From an uncultured Pseudomonadota bacterium (GTDB lineage: Bacteria > Myxococcota_A > UBA796 > GCA-2862545), in NCBI GenBank assembly GCA_913061235.1, contig CAJXTB010000010.1:62001-126000 (forward strand): 64,000 bases of DNA. The letters are read 5' to 3'. Below are positions 1-7,938 of the stretch, in pieces. Each line of letters opens with the position of its first letter. Position 1 is the stretch's first letter. The position numbers were made by a program, and so were the translations under genes. The notes under the pieces are model-generated. The model saw nothing but the letters and a program-made list of their open reading frames with translations, had not been told where the DNA came from and ran no database searches.

Positions 1-59
1 TGGTCACACCCAACGGCGGTCAAGAGGGCAGCTAAGATTACGGTGGATGGTGTGCGCAT
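1..59 (-). CDS. Lipoprotein, N-terminus only (cut by window start)
   Basis: A leftward reading frame begins with ATG at 59 and runs off the window. The 19 visible residues form a lipoprotein signal peptide: a short polar start with one Arg, a hydrophobic core, and a lipobox ending VGC followed by Asp. A GGAG Shine-Dalgarno sequence sits about 6 bases upstream of the ATG. Nothing of the mature protein is visible, so no function can be given. Confidence 0.6.
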   Translation of the reverse strand, partial: MRTPSTVILAALLTAVGCD

Positions 60-246
60 GTCGAACTCCTACAGTGCCCGGACGCCCCTTATACACGGCA
101 GTGGACGGTTGGCGCAGCGCCGAGTTTGTACGGGCTGACCTCGGCCAGCAAAAGACGCAGCCCGTCTCAAGTTAGTGACACGGTCGCTGAGCGTGGCCTT
201 GTCGGCTGCTGAGCCCGCATGGCGTATGCTGCGGTATGGAGGCGGA

Positions 247-780
247 ATGGACTGCGTAGACGGGCATGGGCCCATGTTGGAGCGGCGTGTGGCTGGGCAG
301 GTCGTTGACCACTGTGCCGAGTGTCGGGGCACGTGGCTTGACCCGGGTGAGCTTTGGCGGGCGCTTGCACGTCCAGTCAGCGACGAGGAAAACCTGCGTC
401 GCAACTTGGTCTTTGAAGGCCTGAACATGGCCCGGAACTGCCCGCGCTGCACCACCCCTCTGTCCAATGCGACGGTCGGCACGATTGTGGTGAGTGCGTG
501 TATGGACTGCACTGGACTGTGGCTCGATGAGACAGCTGCTACCCGCCTAAAGACGTACAGTCCGCCCCTCCCGGCCGCCGCACTTCCTCCGCCTCCGTCG
601 TCTCGGCCAGATCCCTACGACGACGGCCCGAACGCACGTCCTATGACCGTTCATGGTGCAGGACTGGGCCAGACGGAGGGGTACATCGAGGATGCCGCCC
701 GCGCAGTACTCGTGGCCGACGTTGCGGTGTCGCTCGTCGACGTTCTGTTCGCTGTCGTGCGGGGAGTCGTGCCCGACTAG
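247..780 (+). CDS. Zinc-ribbon (TFIIB-type) protein with two CxxC modules
   Basis: The protein has two tandem modules of the zf-TFIIB type: a CxxDGHGPM-like half followed by HCAECRGTWLDPGEL, and CPRCTTPL followed by CMDCTGLWLDETA. Each supplies two cysteine pairs (one Cys replaced in the first half-site) and the W-L-D-x-x-E signature of this small bacterial family. A Pro-rich linker and a hydrophobic C-terminal stretch (AVLVADVAVSLVDVLFAVV) follow, which may touch the membrane. The frame is open from 175, but ATG 247 is preceded by GGAGG and starts just before the first module, so I chose it (177 residues). The molecular role of this family is unknown; zinc binding is inferred. Confidence 0.7.
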   Translation: MDCVDGHGPMLERRVAGQVVDHCAECRGTWLDPGELWRALARPVSDEENLRRNLVFEGLNMARNCPRCTTPLSNATVGTIVVSACMDCTGLWLDETAATRLKTYSPPLPAAALPPPPSSRPDPYDDGPNARPMTVHGAGLGQTEGYIEDAARAVLVADVAVSLVDVLFAVVRGVVPD

Positions 781-843
781 CGTCGACTCACCAACCTCTC
801 CGACTGCTGGCGCGCCGCCGACCCTTGGTGTTGGCTTTGACCG

Positions 844-1215
844 TTACCCGTCGAAGTTGTCGAACGCGCAGTCAAGGGCCACCGAGTACAGGTCGGAGCA
901 TGCCTCCCCCGTCAGGATTGGGTAGCCCAGGCCGGCGGTGTCGCACTGATAGTCTTCTGCCGGTTGTTGGTAGCGGCAGGTATTCCACGCGAGATTCTCG
1001 GCTTGGCATGGGTCTTCTTCTAGGCACTGAATGTCGCAGTCTTCATCCGTGACGGCGCGGTCGCAGGCCAGCTCGGTGTTCACCCCAATGAAGAAGTCGC
1101 AGCGGGTGTCGCACTGGGCTTGGGTGTTGAACGTCTCGACGGGTTCGCCACAGCCCGCGAGCACGGCAGTCGCGAGGGCTAGCAAGGGGGCGAGGCGGGT
1201 CAGTTGGATGGTCAT
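844..1215 (-). CDS. Cys-rich lipoprotein
   Basis: This predicted lipoprotein of 123 residues has an N-terminal Arg, a hydrophobic core and lipobox LAGC followed by Gly-Glu. The mature part holds about a dozen cysteines in an acidic context (QCDTRCDFF, DEDCDIQCLEEDPC, WNTCRY, YQCDTAG), suggesting a disulfide-stabilised periplasmic or surface domain. The frame stays open upstream to 1299, but the ATG at 1215 is the one directly followed by the signal peptide. It is divergent from the M1 aminopeptidase gene. No family is recognised. Confidence 0.6.
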   Translation of the reverse strand: MTIQLTRLAPLLALATAVLAGCGEPVETFNTQAQCDTRCDFFIGVNTELACDRAVTDEDCDIQCLEEDPCQAENLAWNTCRYQQPAEDYQCDTAGLGYPILTGEACSDLYSVALDCAFDNFDG

Positions 1216-1381
1216 GGACGGCTCCGGGGGGCTGGGCTGGACACGTTGATTGTACGCGTGGACAGTGTACTCTAAGGATGCGGCTGACCCCTGTTTCACG
1301 CTGTTTCAGCAGCGAGGCGTACGGTGTGTGAGGCCCTTGCTGTGGACCCAGACTAGGGGGGATGTCTACCGAAGGAACTCC

Positions 1382-3115
1382 ATGCGCATCGACCCCCACA
1401 GCTACGCCGACCTCGACCAAGGCACGACCCGACATGTAGAGCTTGAGTGGGTCGTGGATATGGAAGCGCGAAGACTGACGGGTGTGGCCACTCTCACTCT
1501 CCACGCCGCCGGAACAGGGCCGCTCGATCTGGACTCGAGCGACCTGCACATTGAGTCTGTCGAAGATGACGTGGGCCCTGTCCAGTGGACGTCCGACGTG
1601 TCTGACGACATTGTTGGCACGCGTCTGCGCGTACACCGGGAGCGTCCAACAGACACGCTGCGCATTCGCTACCACACGGGTGATGCGTCGGGATTGATGT
1701 GGCTTGAGGCTGCCCAGACCTCTGGGACAACCCCGTTTGTGTTGTCGCAATGTCAGCCCATCCAAGCGCGCTCTTTGGCTCCGCTACAGGACACGCCACG
1801 CGCGCGCATGACCTACAGCGCCACACTCACCGTCCCACCTAGTTTGACGGCTGTGATGTCGGCCGCTCCGGGCGTCGTCCAGGCAGATGGCCGGGTGCGC
1901 TTTGAGATGCCGCAGCCGATTCCACCGTACCTGCTGGCTCTCGCCGTTGGTGAGCTTGACTCCCGCGACCTTGGACCTCGCACACGAGTCTTCGCAGAGC
2001 CGGCTGTCATTGAGGCCGCGGCATGGGAGTTCGCCGATGTGGAGCGCATGCTGGAGACTGCGGAGGAGCTGTTCGGTCCGTACGCCTGGGAGCGCTTCGA
2101 CTTTATCGTCCTTCCAGCGTCCTTTCCGTTGGGGGGAATGGAGAATCCGCGCATGACCTTCCTCACGCCGACCCTGGTCGCTGGAGACCGCTCACTGGTC
2201 GGGGTTCTCGCTCACGAACTGGCGCACTCGTGGACGGGTAATCTCGTCACCAACGCCGACAATGAGCACTTCTGGCTGAACGAAGGATGGACGGTGTACG
2301 CGGAGCGCCGCATCTTGGAGGCCCTGTACGGAACAGAGCGCGCTACCCAAGCGGCCGCACTGGGACGTCAGCACCTCGACGGCGTCATTGCGTCACGCCA
2401 TGCAGCCGGTGATTCCACGGCTCTTACCTACTCTCAGACGGGCCTACATCCAGACGACGAGTTCTCGCAGGTGCCGTACGAAAAGGGGTTTCTCCTGGTC
2501 ACAGCTCTGGAACAAGCGGTCGGACGAGACGCCTTTGATGCCTTCATTGCGTCGTACATTCAGACCTTCCGCTTCCAGTCCATCGATACCCAGACCTTTG
2601 TGGACTTTGTTGCCGACAAGCTGGGCCCGGTGCTGGATCTAGACCCATGGCTTCATGGTCAGGGGGTACCAGAGGGCGCGCCTGTGTTCACGTCGGAGCG
2701 GCTTGTTCAGCTTCACGACCTTGCTGGGCGGTGGAATGAGGGTGCGCGGCCCGCGTCCGACGAGATGAGCGTGACCGAGAAGCTGTACTACCTGTCGTGT
2801 CTGCCGGTGCTCGGAGCAGACGACGTAGAGGCCCTGGACGAGGCGCTTGGGCTGCGGCTCAGTAAGAATGCGGAGCTGCGCAGTGTGTGGCTGTCCTGCG
2901 CGGCCAGAGCGCATCTAGCGGGTGAAGACGACGCTATTCGCGACTTCGTGGGAACCGTTGGCCGAACGAAGCTGCTCGTGCCCATTGTTCGCAGCCTAGT
3001 CGCCGCTGAGCGTCGGCCGTTCGCGTCCGCGTTGATCGACGCCAACCAGGAGCGCCTGCATGGGTCGACGGTTCGGTCGCTGACACGGTGGCTCGGGACG
3101 GCGTCTTCCGCTTGA
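1382..3115 (+). CDS. M1-family zinc aminopeptidase (leukotriene A4 hydrolase-like)
   Basis: This 577-residue cytoplasmic peptidase removes N-terminal amino acids from peptides. The substrate-recognition motif GGMEN is followed by the zinc site HELAH at residues 278-282 and the third ligand Glu301 in NEGWTVYAE, spaced as in M1 (HExxH-x18-E). A catalytic Tyr candidate lies in the VPYEKG segment (GFLL follows). Length and the alpha-helical C-terminal third fit the bacterial leukotriene A4 hydrolase-like branch rather than the ~870-residue PepN type. There is no signal peptide. ATG 1382 has an AAGGA site 5 bases upstream; the upstream extension to 1250 lacks coding character. It is a stand-alone gene. 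Confidence 0.92.
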   Translation: MRIDPHSYADLDQGTTRHVELEWVVDMEARRLTGVATLTLHAAGTGPLDLDSSDLHIESVEDDVGPVQWTSDVSDDIVGTRLRVHRERPTDTLRIRYHTGDASGLMWLEAAQTSGTTPFVLSQCQPIQARSLAPLQDTPRARMTYSATLTVPPSLTAVMSAAPGVVQADGRVRFEMPQPIPPYLLALAVGELDSRDLGPRTRVFAEPAVIEAAAWEFADVERMLETAEELFGPYAWERFDFIVLPASFPLGGMENPRMTFLTPTLVAGDRSLVGVLAHELAHSWTGNLVTNADNEHFWLNEGWTVYAERRILEALYGTERATQAAALGRQHLDGVIASRHAAGDSTALTYSQTGLHPDDEFSQVPYEKGFLLVTALEQAVGRDAFDAFIASYIQTFRFQSIDTQTFVDFVADKLGPVLDLDPWLHGQGVPEGAPVFTSERLVQLHDLAGRWNEGARPASDEMSVTEKLYYLSCLPVLGADDVEALDEALGLRLSKNAELRSVWLSCAARAHLAGEDDAIRDFVGTVGRTKLLVPIVRSLVAAERRPFASALIDANQERLHGSTVRSLTRWLGTASSA

Positions 3116-3209
3116 CTAGCTGGACAGGCCAGACTGAAGGCTGATCCGTGCCCGCTCTATCCTTGATTCTTCGGTTCGCTGTTGACACTCAAGGAGCCAA
3201 CAACACGCC

Positions 3210-4175
3210 CTAGCGTTCCCGTTCGAAGGACTCGAGCCGCTCGCGAAGCTCCACACACGGCGGGCCTGCGCTGGCTGCTATGCACAGGTCTACGGCGGTC
3301 TGCTGTGCGACGATAGCAGCCTCGAGCTGTCCATCCATCTGTAGTGCCAAGCCGAGCGTGTCTTCGTAGGCCCAGTTTTGGTGGTCCACTTCGCCAGTGG
3401 CCTGTTCAGCAAGGCGCACTGCAAGCGGAATATCGCGCTGCGACTCTGGAATTTCCGTCAGGATAGTCCACGACAGCTCGTTCTTGGTGTCTGCACCCAT
3501 GGTGGGTACCTCCAACAACTTGTCGAGCAGGGAACTCGCTTGTTCAGGTCCAAGCAGCTCGAGTGTCTCCATGTATGCCGGGACGAATGCTGGAATCTCT
3601 GCGAAGGTCTTTGCGGTCGTTTCATTCCAGGTGCCGTTCAAGACATGTGGAAGCACCGGCATCAAGCGACCTGGGTGGCCATGCCACACGACTTTTCCAG
3701 CTTGTACCAAGTAACTATACGGAATGCTGTCGGCACCGGACATCCGTGACCAGGTCATCAGGTCTGAGGGTGGGGCGACGGCGACTGTGTACTGCATGAC
3801 GTCTGAGTTGCGCTCCACGAAGGGGGCAACCAAGCTGGTGGGCTCTTCGCTGAGGCCAATGACCACCAGCTCGTCCGCGTGGTCTCGCTGTAGCTCCGTC
3901 ATGTGCGGGAACTCGATTCGACACGGACCGCACCATGTGGCCCAGTGCTCCACGAGGACCACTTTGTCGGTGGTGGTCAGGTCGACTTCCTCTCCGAGCA
4001 CCCAGTTGGTCACGCCAAGGTCAGGGGCGTCTGGAAAGGCACCGGCATCCGCGGCAGCGGGTGCATCGATGGGAGCCCAGCGGTCTGGCACCTCTTCAAA
4101 GCTTTGCGAGCCGCCGCATGCCAAGGAAATCACGACGGCTGGAACAGCGACAAGCGCAAGGTACTGGGGCTTCAT
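3210..4175 (-). CDS. TlpA-like thioredoxin-fold lipoprotein
   Basis: The 321-residue protein starts with a lipoprotein signal peptide (lipobox LACG, Cys20) and a linker rich in Ala, Asp and Pro. A thioredoxin fold follows, with active-site WCGPC at 81-85 in VEHWATWCGPCRIEFP and a cis-Pro loop (DSIPYSYL). This is the TlpA/ResA type of periplasmic thiol-disulfide oxidoreductase, which keeps cysteines reduced, for example during cytochrome c or CuA assembly. About 130 residues after the fold form a helical, TPR-like C-terminal extension that ordinary TlpA proteins lack. It lies 11 kb from the cbb3 genes, so a role in haem-protein maturation is only a possibility. Confidence 0.85.
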   Translation of the reverse strand: MKPQYLALVAVPAVVISLACGGSQSFEEVPDRWAPIDAPAAADAGAFPDAPDLGVTNWVLGEEVDLTTTDKVVLVEHWATWCGPCRIEFPHMTELQRDHADELVVIGLSEEPTSLVAPFVERNSDVMQYTVAVAPPSDLMTWSRMSGADSIPYSYLVQAGKVVWHGHPGRLMPVLPHVLNGTWNETTAKTFAEIPAFVPAYMETLELLGPEQASSLLDKLLEVPTMGADTKNELSWTILTEIPESQRDIPLAVRLAEQATGEVDHQNWAYEDTLGLALQMDGQLEAAIVAQQTAVDLCIAASAGPPCVELRERLESFERER

Positions 4176-4321
4176 GGGGACTCTCGTAGGAGGGGACGTG
4201 AGTGCCCGTAACCTTCATGGGCGAATGCGGGCCGTCGCGAAGGGGCCTGGACCTTGCAACGCCATGGCTCAAGATGGGCTCACGGCTGGCTTGGCCGGTG
4301 CTTGGGGTCGTTGTAGCTAGG

Positions 4322-4804
4322 CTAGGCGCTGGCGCTCGAACGCTTTTCCTGCCACTTGCCTAGGCCCTTGGCTGCTTCACCGCGCACCTTGTTCTGCACG
4401 ATGGGAGTCCAGCCCAACAGCAGACCGGGTGCACCCAGGGCCATGCGCGACCACTTCCAGAAGGGAAAGTGGTCAATGTGGGTGGCAATCTTGCCGTCCT
4501 TGAAGGTGAACTCAGCGTCAATGACGTTGTGAACTGAACGGCCGGTTGTGGAGAATGTGTAGGTTGCTTCCCAGTGGGCCTTTCCGCCGTTGTCGTCGGC
4601 CTCAATACCAGAACTGACGAGGGCGAGGTCTTTTCCGCGTTCACACAGCATGGTCCACATGTCGCCAATCTCGGAGCCGGTCAGGGCGGGAAAGACGGGG
4701 TCACTAAACGTGGCGTCTTCGGCGTAGCATGCGCGCATTGCCGCACCATCTTTTCGGGCGAAGGCGTCGTAGAAAGTGTGCAGCAGTTCAGCGTTGGAAT
4801 GCAT
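4322..4804 (-). CDS. NTF2-like / SnoaL-like protein
   Basis: This 160-residue cytoplasmic protein begins NAELLHTFYDAFARKDGAAM and continues YAEDATFSDPVFP, the classic opening of the SnoaL/NTF2-like cone fold (ketosteroid-isomerase superfamily). A beta-sheet part follows (WEATYTFSTTGRSVHN, DAEFTFKDGKIATHIDHFPFW). Members are small-molecule isomerases, cyclases or binding proteins; this one cannot be assigned a substrate. The frame is open to 4957, but ATG 4804 starts right at the conserved N-terminal helix. It is divergent from the sigma54 regulator gene. Confidence 0.8.
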   Translation of the reverse strand: MHSNAELLHTFYDAFARKDGAAMRACYAEDATFSDPVFPALTGSEIGDMWTMLCERGKDLALVSSGIEADDNGGKAHWEATYTFSTTGRSVHNVIDAEFTFKDGKIATHIDHFPFWKWSRMALGAPGLLLGWTPIVQNKVRGEAAKGLGKWQEKRSSASA

Positions 4805-4901
4805 GTGTGGCTCCTGGGGACGAGTTGGGCGACAGACTAGCCCGTTCGTTGGTTTCGGTGACGCGGGGTGTGGAATGCTCGCTTCAAGTCGACTACACAG
4901 G

Positions 4902-6284
4902 ATGGGTGAGGTGACAGTGAAAGCGACCATCGTGGTGTGTGATGACGAAGAGCTCATCGTCTGGTCCTTACAGGCGCATCTTCAGAGCGAAGGCTTCACC
5001 GTTGTGACGGCGAGTAACGGTGAAGAGGCGCTGACTGCGGTGGCTGAGCACGGTGCGGATCTGTTGCTGACTGACCTCAAAATGCCCGTCATGGATGGGC
5101 TCACGGCCATTCGAGCCCTGCGGCAGACCGGGAGTGAGATTCCGGTGCTTGTGCTCACGGCACATGGTGCAGTGGACTCGGCCGTCGAGGCTACGCGATT
5201 GGGTGCTTCTGGCTACTTGCAGAAGCCGTTCGACGTGCGCGAAGTGACACTGGCGATTGAAAACGCACTTCAGACCGACAAGCTTCGTCATGAGGTGCAC
5301 TACCTGCGGTCGCGTCAGCATGTGGGCTACGGCGAGTTTATTGGCTCAGCTCCGATTCTGGAGCCCCTGTACGGGTTGTTGCGCCGCTTGGAGTCTGTGA
5401 GCGCGCCTACCGTGCTTATCTCCGGCGAGTCTGGCACTGGTAAGGACGTTCTCGCCCGAGCGATTCACAATAAGGGCCCGCGAGTTGGCAAGCCGTTTGT
5501 GGCAGTCGACTGTGCCTCCCTTCCGGAACAGCTCATTGAGAGCGAGCTGTTTGGCCACGAGCGCGGCGCGTTTACCGACGCCAAGGTGAGCAAGCGCGGG
5601 CTGTTTGAGATTGCCGAGGGCGGCATTGCGTTTCTCGACGAGATTGGCGAAATGCCGATCGGTACGCAGAGCAAGCTGCTGCGCGCCCTTGAAGACCGCA
5701 CCTTCAAGCGAGTCGGTGGGCTCAAGCGAACGGCTCTTGATGTTGGCATCATCGCGGCCACCAATCGCGACCTGAAGGCCGAGGTTGCCGCTGGTCGATT
5801 CCGAGAAGACTTGTACTTCCGGCTCAACGTCATCTCCGTTCACATTCCCGCGCTCAGAGACCGGCGAACGGATGTGCCCGAGCTCGTCAACACGTTTGTA
5901 GCCTCGTTCAATCGCAGGTTCTCACGTGATTTGGAGGGTGTAGACGGCGAAGCCATGGCGCTGTTGGAGGCCTACAACTGGCCCGGCAATGTTCGCGAAC
6001 TTCGAAATGTGGTCGAGCGGTTGGTGTTGCTCGCTCCCGAGAACATTGTTCGGGTGGAGCACCTACCAGCAGAGATTCAGTATGCGCGAACGCCAACACC
6101 CACCTCTTCGGCCTGTCCCTTCATCCTGCCGGAGGAAGGGGTGGACCTAGAGGCGGTAGAGTGCGGGCTCATTGAGCAAGCCTTGGCCCGGACAGACTGC
6201 AACCAGTCCGCGAGTGCACGGCTGCTCGGCATTACCCGGTATGCGCTGCGCTACCGCATCGAGAAGTACGGACTGTCCTGCTAG
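4902..6284 (+). CDS. Sigma54-dependent NtrC-family response regulator
   Basis: The protein has 460 residues from ATG 4902; GTG 4917, with GTGAGG just upstream, is an equally good start. The domains in order are a receiver (acid pocket DDE 14-16, phospho-acceptor Asp58, Lys108), an AAA+ sigma54 activator (Walker A GESGTGKD 175-182, sigma54 loop GAFTDA 222-227, Walker B ending Asp246-Glu247, sensor/arginine-finger segment REDLYFRL 301-308) and a Fis-type helix-turn-helix (434-456). It converts a phosphorylation signal into open-complex formation by sigma54 polymerase. The GAFTGA loop carries Asp instead of the second Gly. It converges on the globin-coupled kinase gene, its likely partner, and two consensus sigma54 promoters lie in the adjacent cbb3 locus. 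Confidence 0.95.
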   Translation: MGEVTVKATIVVCDDEELIVWSLQAHLQSEGFTVVTASNGEEALTAVAEHGADLLLTDLKMPVMDGLTAIRALRQTGSEIPVLVLTAHGAVDSAVEATRLGASGYLQKPFDVREVTLAIENALQTDKLRHEVHYLRSRQHVGYGEFIGSAPILEPLYGLLRRLESVSAPTVLISGESGTGKDVLARAIHNKGPRVGKPFVAVDCASLPEQLIESELFGHERGAFTDAKVSKRGLFEIAEGGIAFLDEIGEMPIGTQSKLLRALEDRTFKRVGGLKRTALDVGIIAATNRDLKAEVAAGRFREDLYFRLNVISVHIPALRDRRTDVPELVNTFVASFNRRFSRDLEGVDGEAMALLEAYNWPGNVRELRNVVERLVLLAPENIVRVEHLPAEIQYARTPTPTSSACPFILPEEGVDLEAVECGLIEQALARTDCNQSASARLLGITRYALRYRIEKYGLSC

Positions 6285-6286
6285 AG

Positions 6287-6305
6287 CTCACCGTCGCTCG
6301 GTGAG
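6287..6305. terminator. Hairpin between convergent genes
   Basis: CTCACCG, a 5-base loop, then CGGTGAG form a perfect 7-bp stem just after the regulator stop and before the kinase stop. There is no long T-tract on either side, but the position suits a shared bidirectional terminator. Confidence 0.5.
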
Positions 6306-6324
6306 TTCTCGTCTGGACTCGCCC

Positions 6325-7797
6325 TTAGAGGCTTGGGAGCCGGAGCTGGAATGTTGCGCCCTTCAGCGGTCCATCGACTAGGCTCAAGCGGCCGGACATC
6401 GCATCCGCAGACCGTGCGCAGATCGCGAGCCCAAGGCCCGTCCCCCGAGTCTTCGTTGTCATGAACGGCTCGAAGATACTGTCACGGTCTGAGTCAGGAA
6501 TGCCGGCGCCAGAGTCGGATACGCTGATGCTTGCCTCCTCGATGCACAGCCGGATGTGACCCGTGGGCCCAGCAGCATCAGCGGCATTGCGCAGCAGATT
6601 GTGTAAGATCTGACGGAGCAGGTTGGGGTCGCCTTGTGCCCGTCCTTCACCAATCACATCGATGGTAATCTCCGGATAGTCGAGCAGCTCGACAACGCTG
6701 TCCGCAATGGTCCGAAGGTCCACAGGCACCAGGGTTGCTGACCCGGGGCGGGCAAACGCCAATAGGTCGGTGACAAGAGAGTTCAGACGTCGAACTTCGC
6801 CCTCAACCTTGCCAAGAATGATGGCGTGTGGCTCGGCGGGCTCCATGCTGTTGGTGATGACTTGCAGAGCGCCGCTGATGCCCGCGAGCGGATTGCGCAG
6901 CTCGTGGGCGACTGCTGCGGAGAGCGCTCCTAGCTGGGCGAGTGCTTCGCTTCGCCGCAGACGCGATTCCATGTCCACGGCATCGGTCAGTTCTTCGATC
7001 TGAATGAGAAACTCGGCGAGGGCATGGTTGAGAGGAACCACGTGGATGCGGTAGCTGCGACGGTCAGTGCCCTGTACGTCGACCCGCGGAAGGGTGACTT
7101 CGCGGCCTGTCGCTAGGGCTCGGTCGACGTGGGACTCAAGGGCTGCCGCCACGAGAAGGCCAGGGGGCAGTGCCCGCTGCCAGCGCCGACCGGTGACCGA
7201 GTCTCCGAGTACAATCTGGGCTGTCGCGTTCGTCGCCGACTGGATGTAGCCCTTGTCGTCGACCATCAGCACAGCCAATCGCAGGTGCTGCACCAATAGG
7301 CTGTGCAAGGTGTCGAGTTGCAGTCGCTCTCGGCTCTTGACGTAGGTGCCGGTCATCAACGCCAAGTCCAGCGTGCAGATGCGCCGGAGGCTCTGCAGAG
7401 CCGGCCAAGGGTCGGTGAGGTGCTGATGAATGAGCTCGCCGACCTCGAGTTCAATGAGGTGCATTGCGGTGAACATGTAGCGGTCGGGAAGACCGACCTG
7501 GACATGGCGGCGGCCGATTTGCCGACGCAGAGTGGCGTAGGCGTCATCGTGTGGACCGACCAAGACCTCGTTGAGCCACCGTCGCAGCGAACCCTTCAGA
7601 CGCTCCACTTGAGCAGGTCCCTCAAGGACTGCGTTGGCGTCTTCATGGCGCTGAATTTCGTCATAGAACAGGTCGATGATGCGCCCAATATGGGGCTCGA
7701 TGATCGGCAGAATAGCGTGGAGACGAGCAGAGTCCGCGTCATCAAAACGCAGCCAGTTCTTCATCTCTTCGAACTGCATCGATTCCAGTGGTATCAC
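6325..7797 (-). CDS. Globin-coupled sensor histidine kinase
   Basis: The protein has 490 residues and no membrane segment. Residues 1-155 match the sensor-globin (protoglobin) fold: an all-helical region with RRQIGRRHVQVGLPDRYMF, where His98 sits at the usual proximal haem-ligand position. Residues ~165-270 look like a PAS domain. The kinase core follows: H-box AVAHELRNPL with phospho-acceptor His298, N-box NLLRNAADAAG, G1 DSGAGIP, F-box FEPFMTTK and G2 GTGLGLAI. The start is GTG 7797, with AGGAGG 8 bases upstream, 3 bases after the ccoS stop, so it is the last gene of the cbb3 operon. Inferred role: haem-based O2 (or NO/CO) sensing that phosphorylates the convergent NtrC-type regulator. Haem binding itself is not proven here. 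Confidence 0.88.
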   Translation of the reverse strand: MIPLESMQFEEMKNWLRFDDADSARLHAILPIIEPHIGRIIDLFYDEIQRHEDANAVLEGPAQVERLKGSLRRWLNEVLVGPHDDAYATLRRQIGRRHVQVGLPDRYMFTAMHLIELEVGELIHQHLTDPWPALQSLRRICTLDLALMTGTYVKSRERLQLDTLHSLLVQHLRLAVLMVDDKGYIQSATNATAQIVLGDSVTGRRWQRALPPGLLVAAALESHVDRALATGREVTLPRVDVQGTDRRSYRIHVVPLNHALAEFLIQIEELTDAVDMESRLRRSEALAQLGALSAAVAHELRNPLAGISGALQVITNSMEPAEPHAIILGKVEGEVRRLNSLVTDLLAFARPGSATLVPVDLRTIADSVVELLDYPEITIDVIGEGRAQGDPNLLRQILHNLLRNAADAAGPTGHIRLCIEEASISVSDSGAGIPDSDRDSIFEPFMTTKTRGTGLGLAICARSADAMSGRLSLVDGPLKGATFQLRLPSL

Positions 7798-7800
7798 TTC

Positions 7801-7938
7801 TTAATCCTCCTGAAGCATCCGAGTGGCTGGGTCGTCTAAGTCTTCGAACTGACCGCTCCGTGCAGCAATCGCAAAGAGCACTGCGAAGACTGCGCCTAGC
7901 GCGAGAGCAATAGGGATGAGCACGATGACTATGTCCAT
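7801..7938 (-). CDS. ccoS: cbb3 oxidase assembly protein CcoS
   Basis: A 45-residue protein with one N-terminal transmembrane helix (MDIVIVLIPIALALGAVFAV) and a short acidic tail containing FEDLDDPATRMLQED. This is the standard CcoS pattern, in which the tail carries the conserved D-D-x-x-R segment. CcoS is needed for cofactor insertion into cbb3 oxidase. Its ATG at 7938 overlaps the end of ccoI by 10 bases and its stop lies 3 bases before the kinase start, so translation of the three genes is probably coupled. Confidence 0.9.
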   Translation of the reverse strand: MDIVIVLIPIALALGAVFAVLFAIAARSGQFEDLDDPATRMLQED

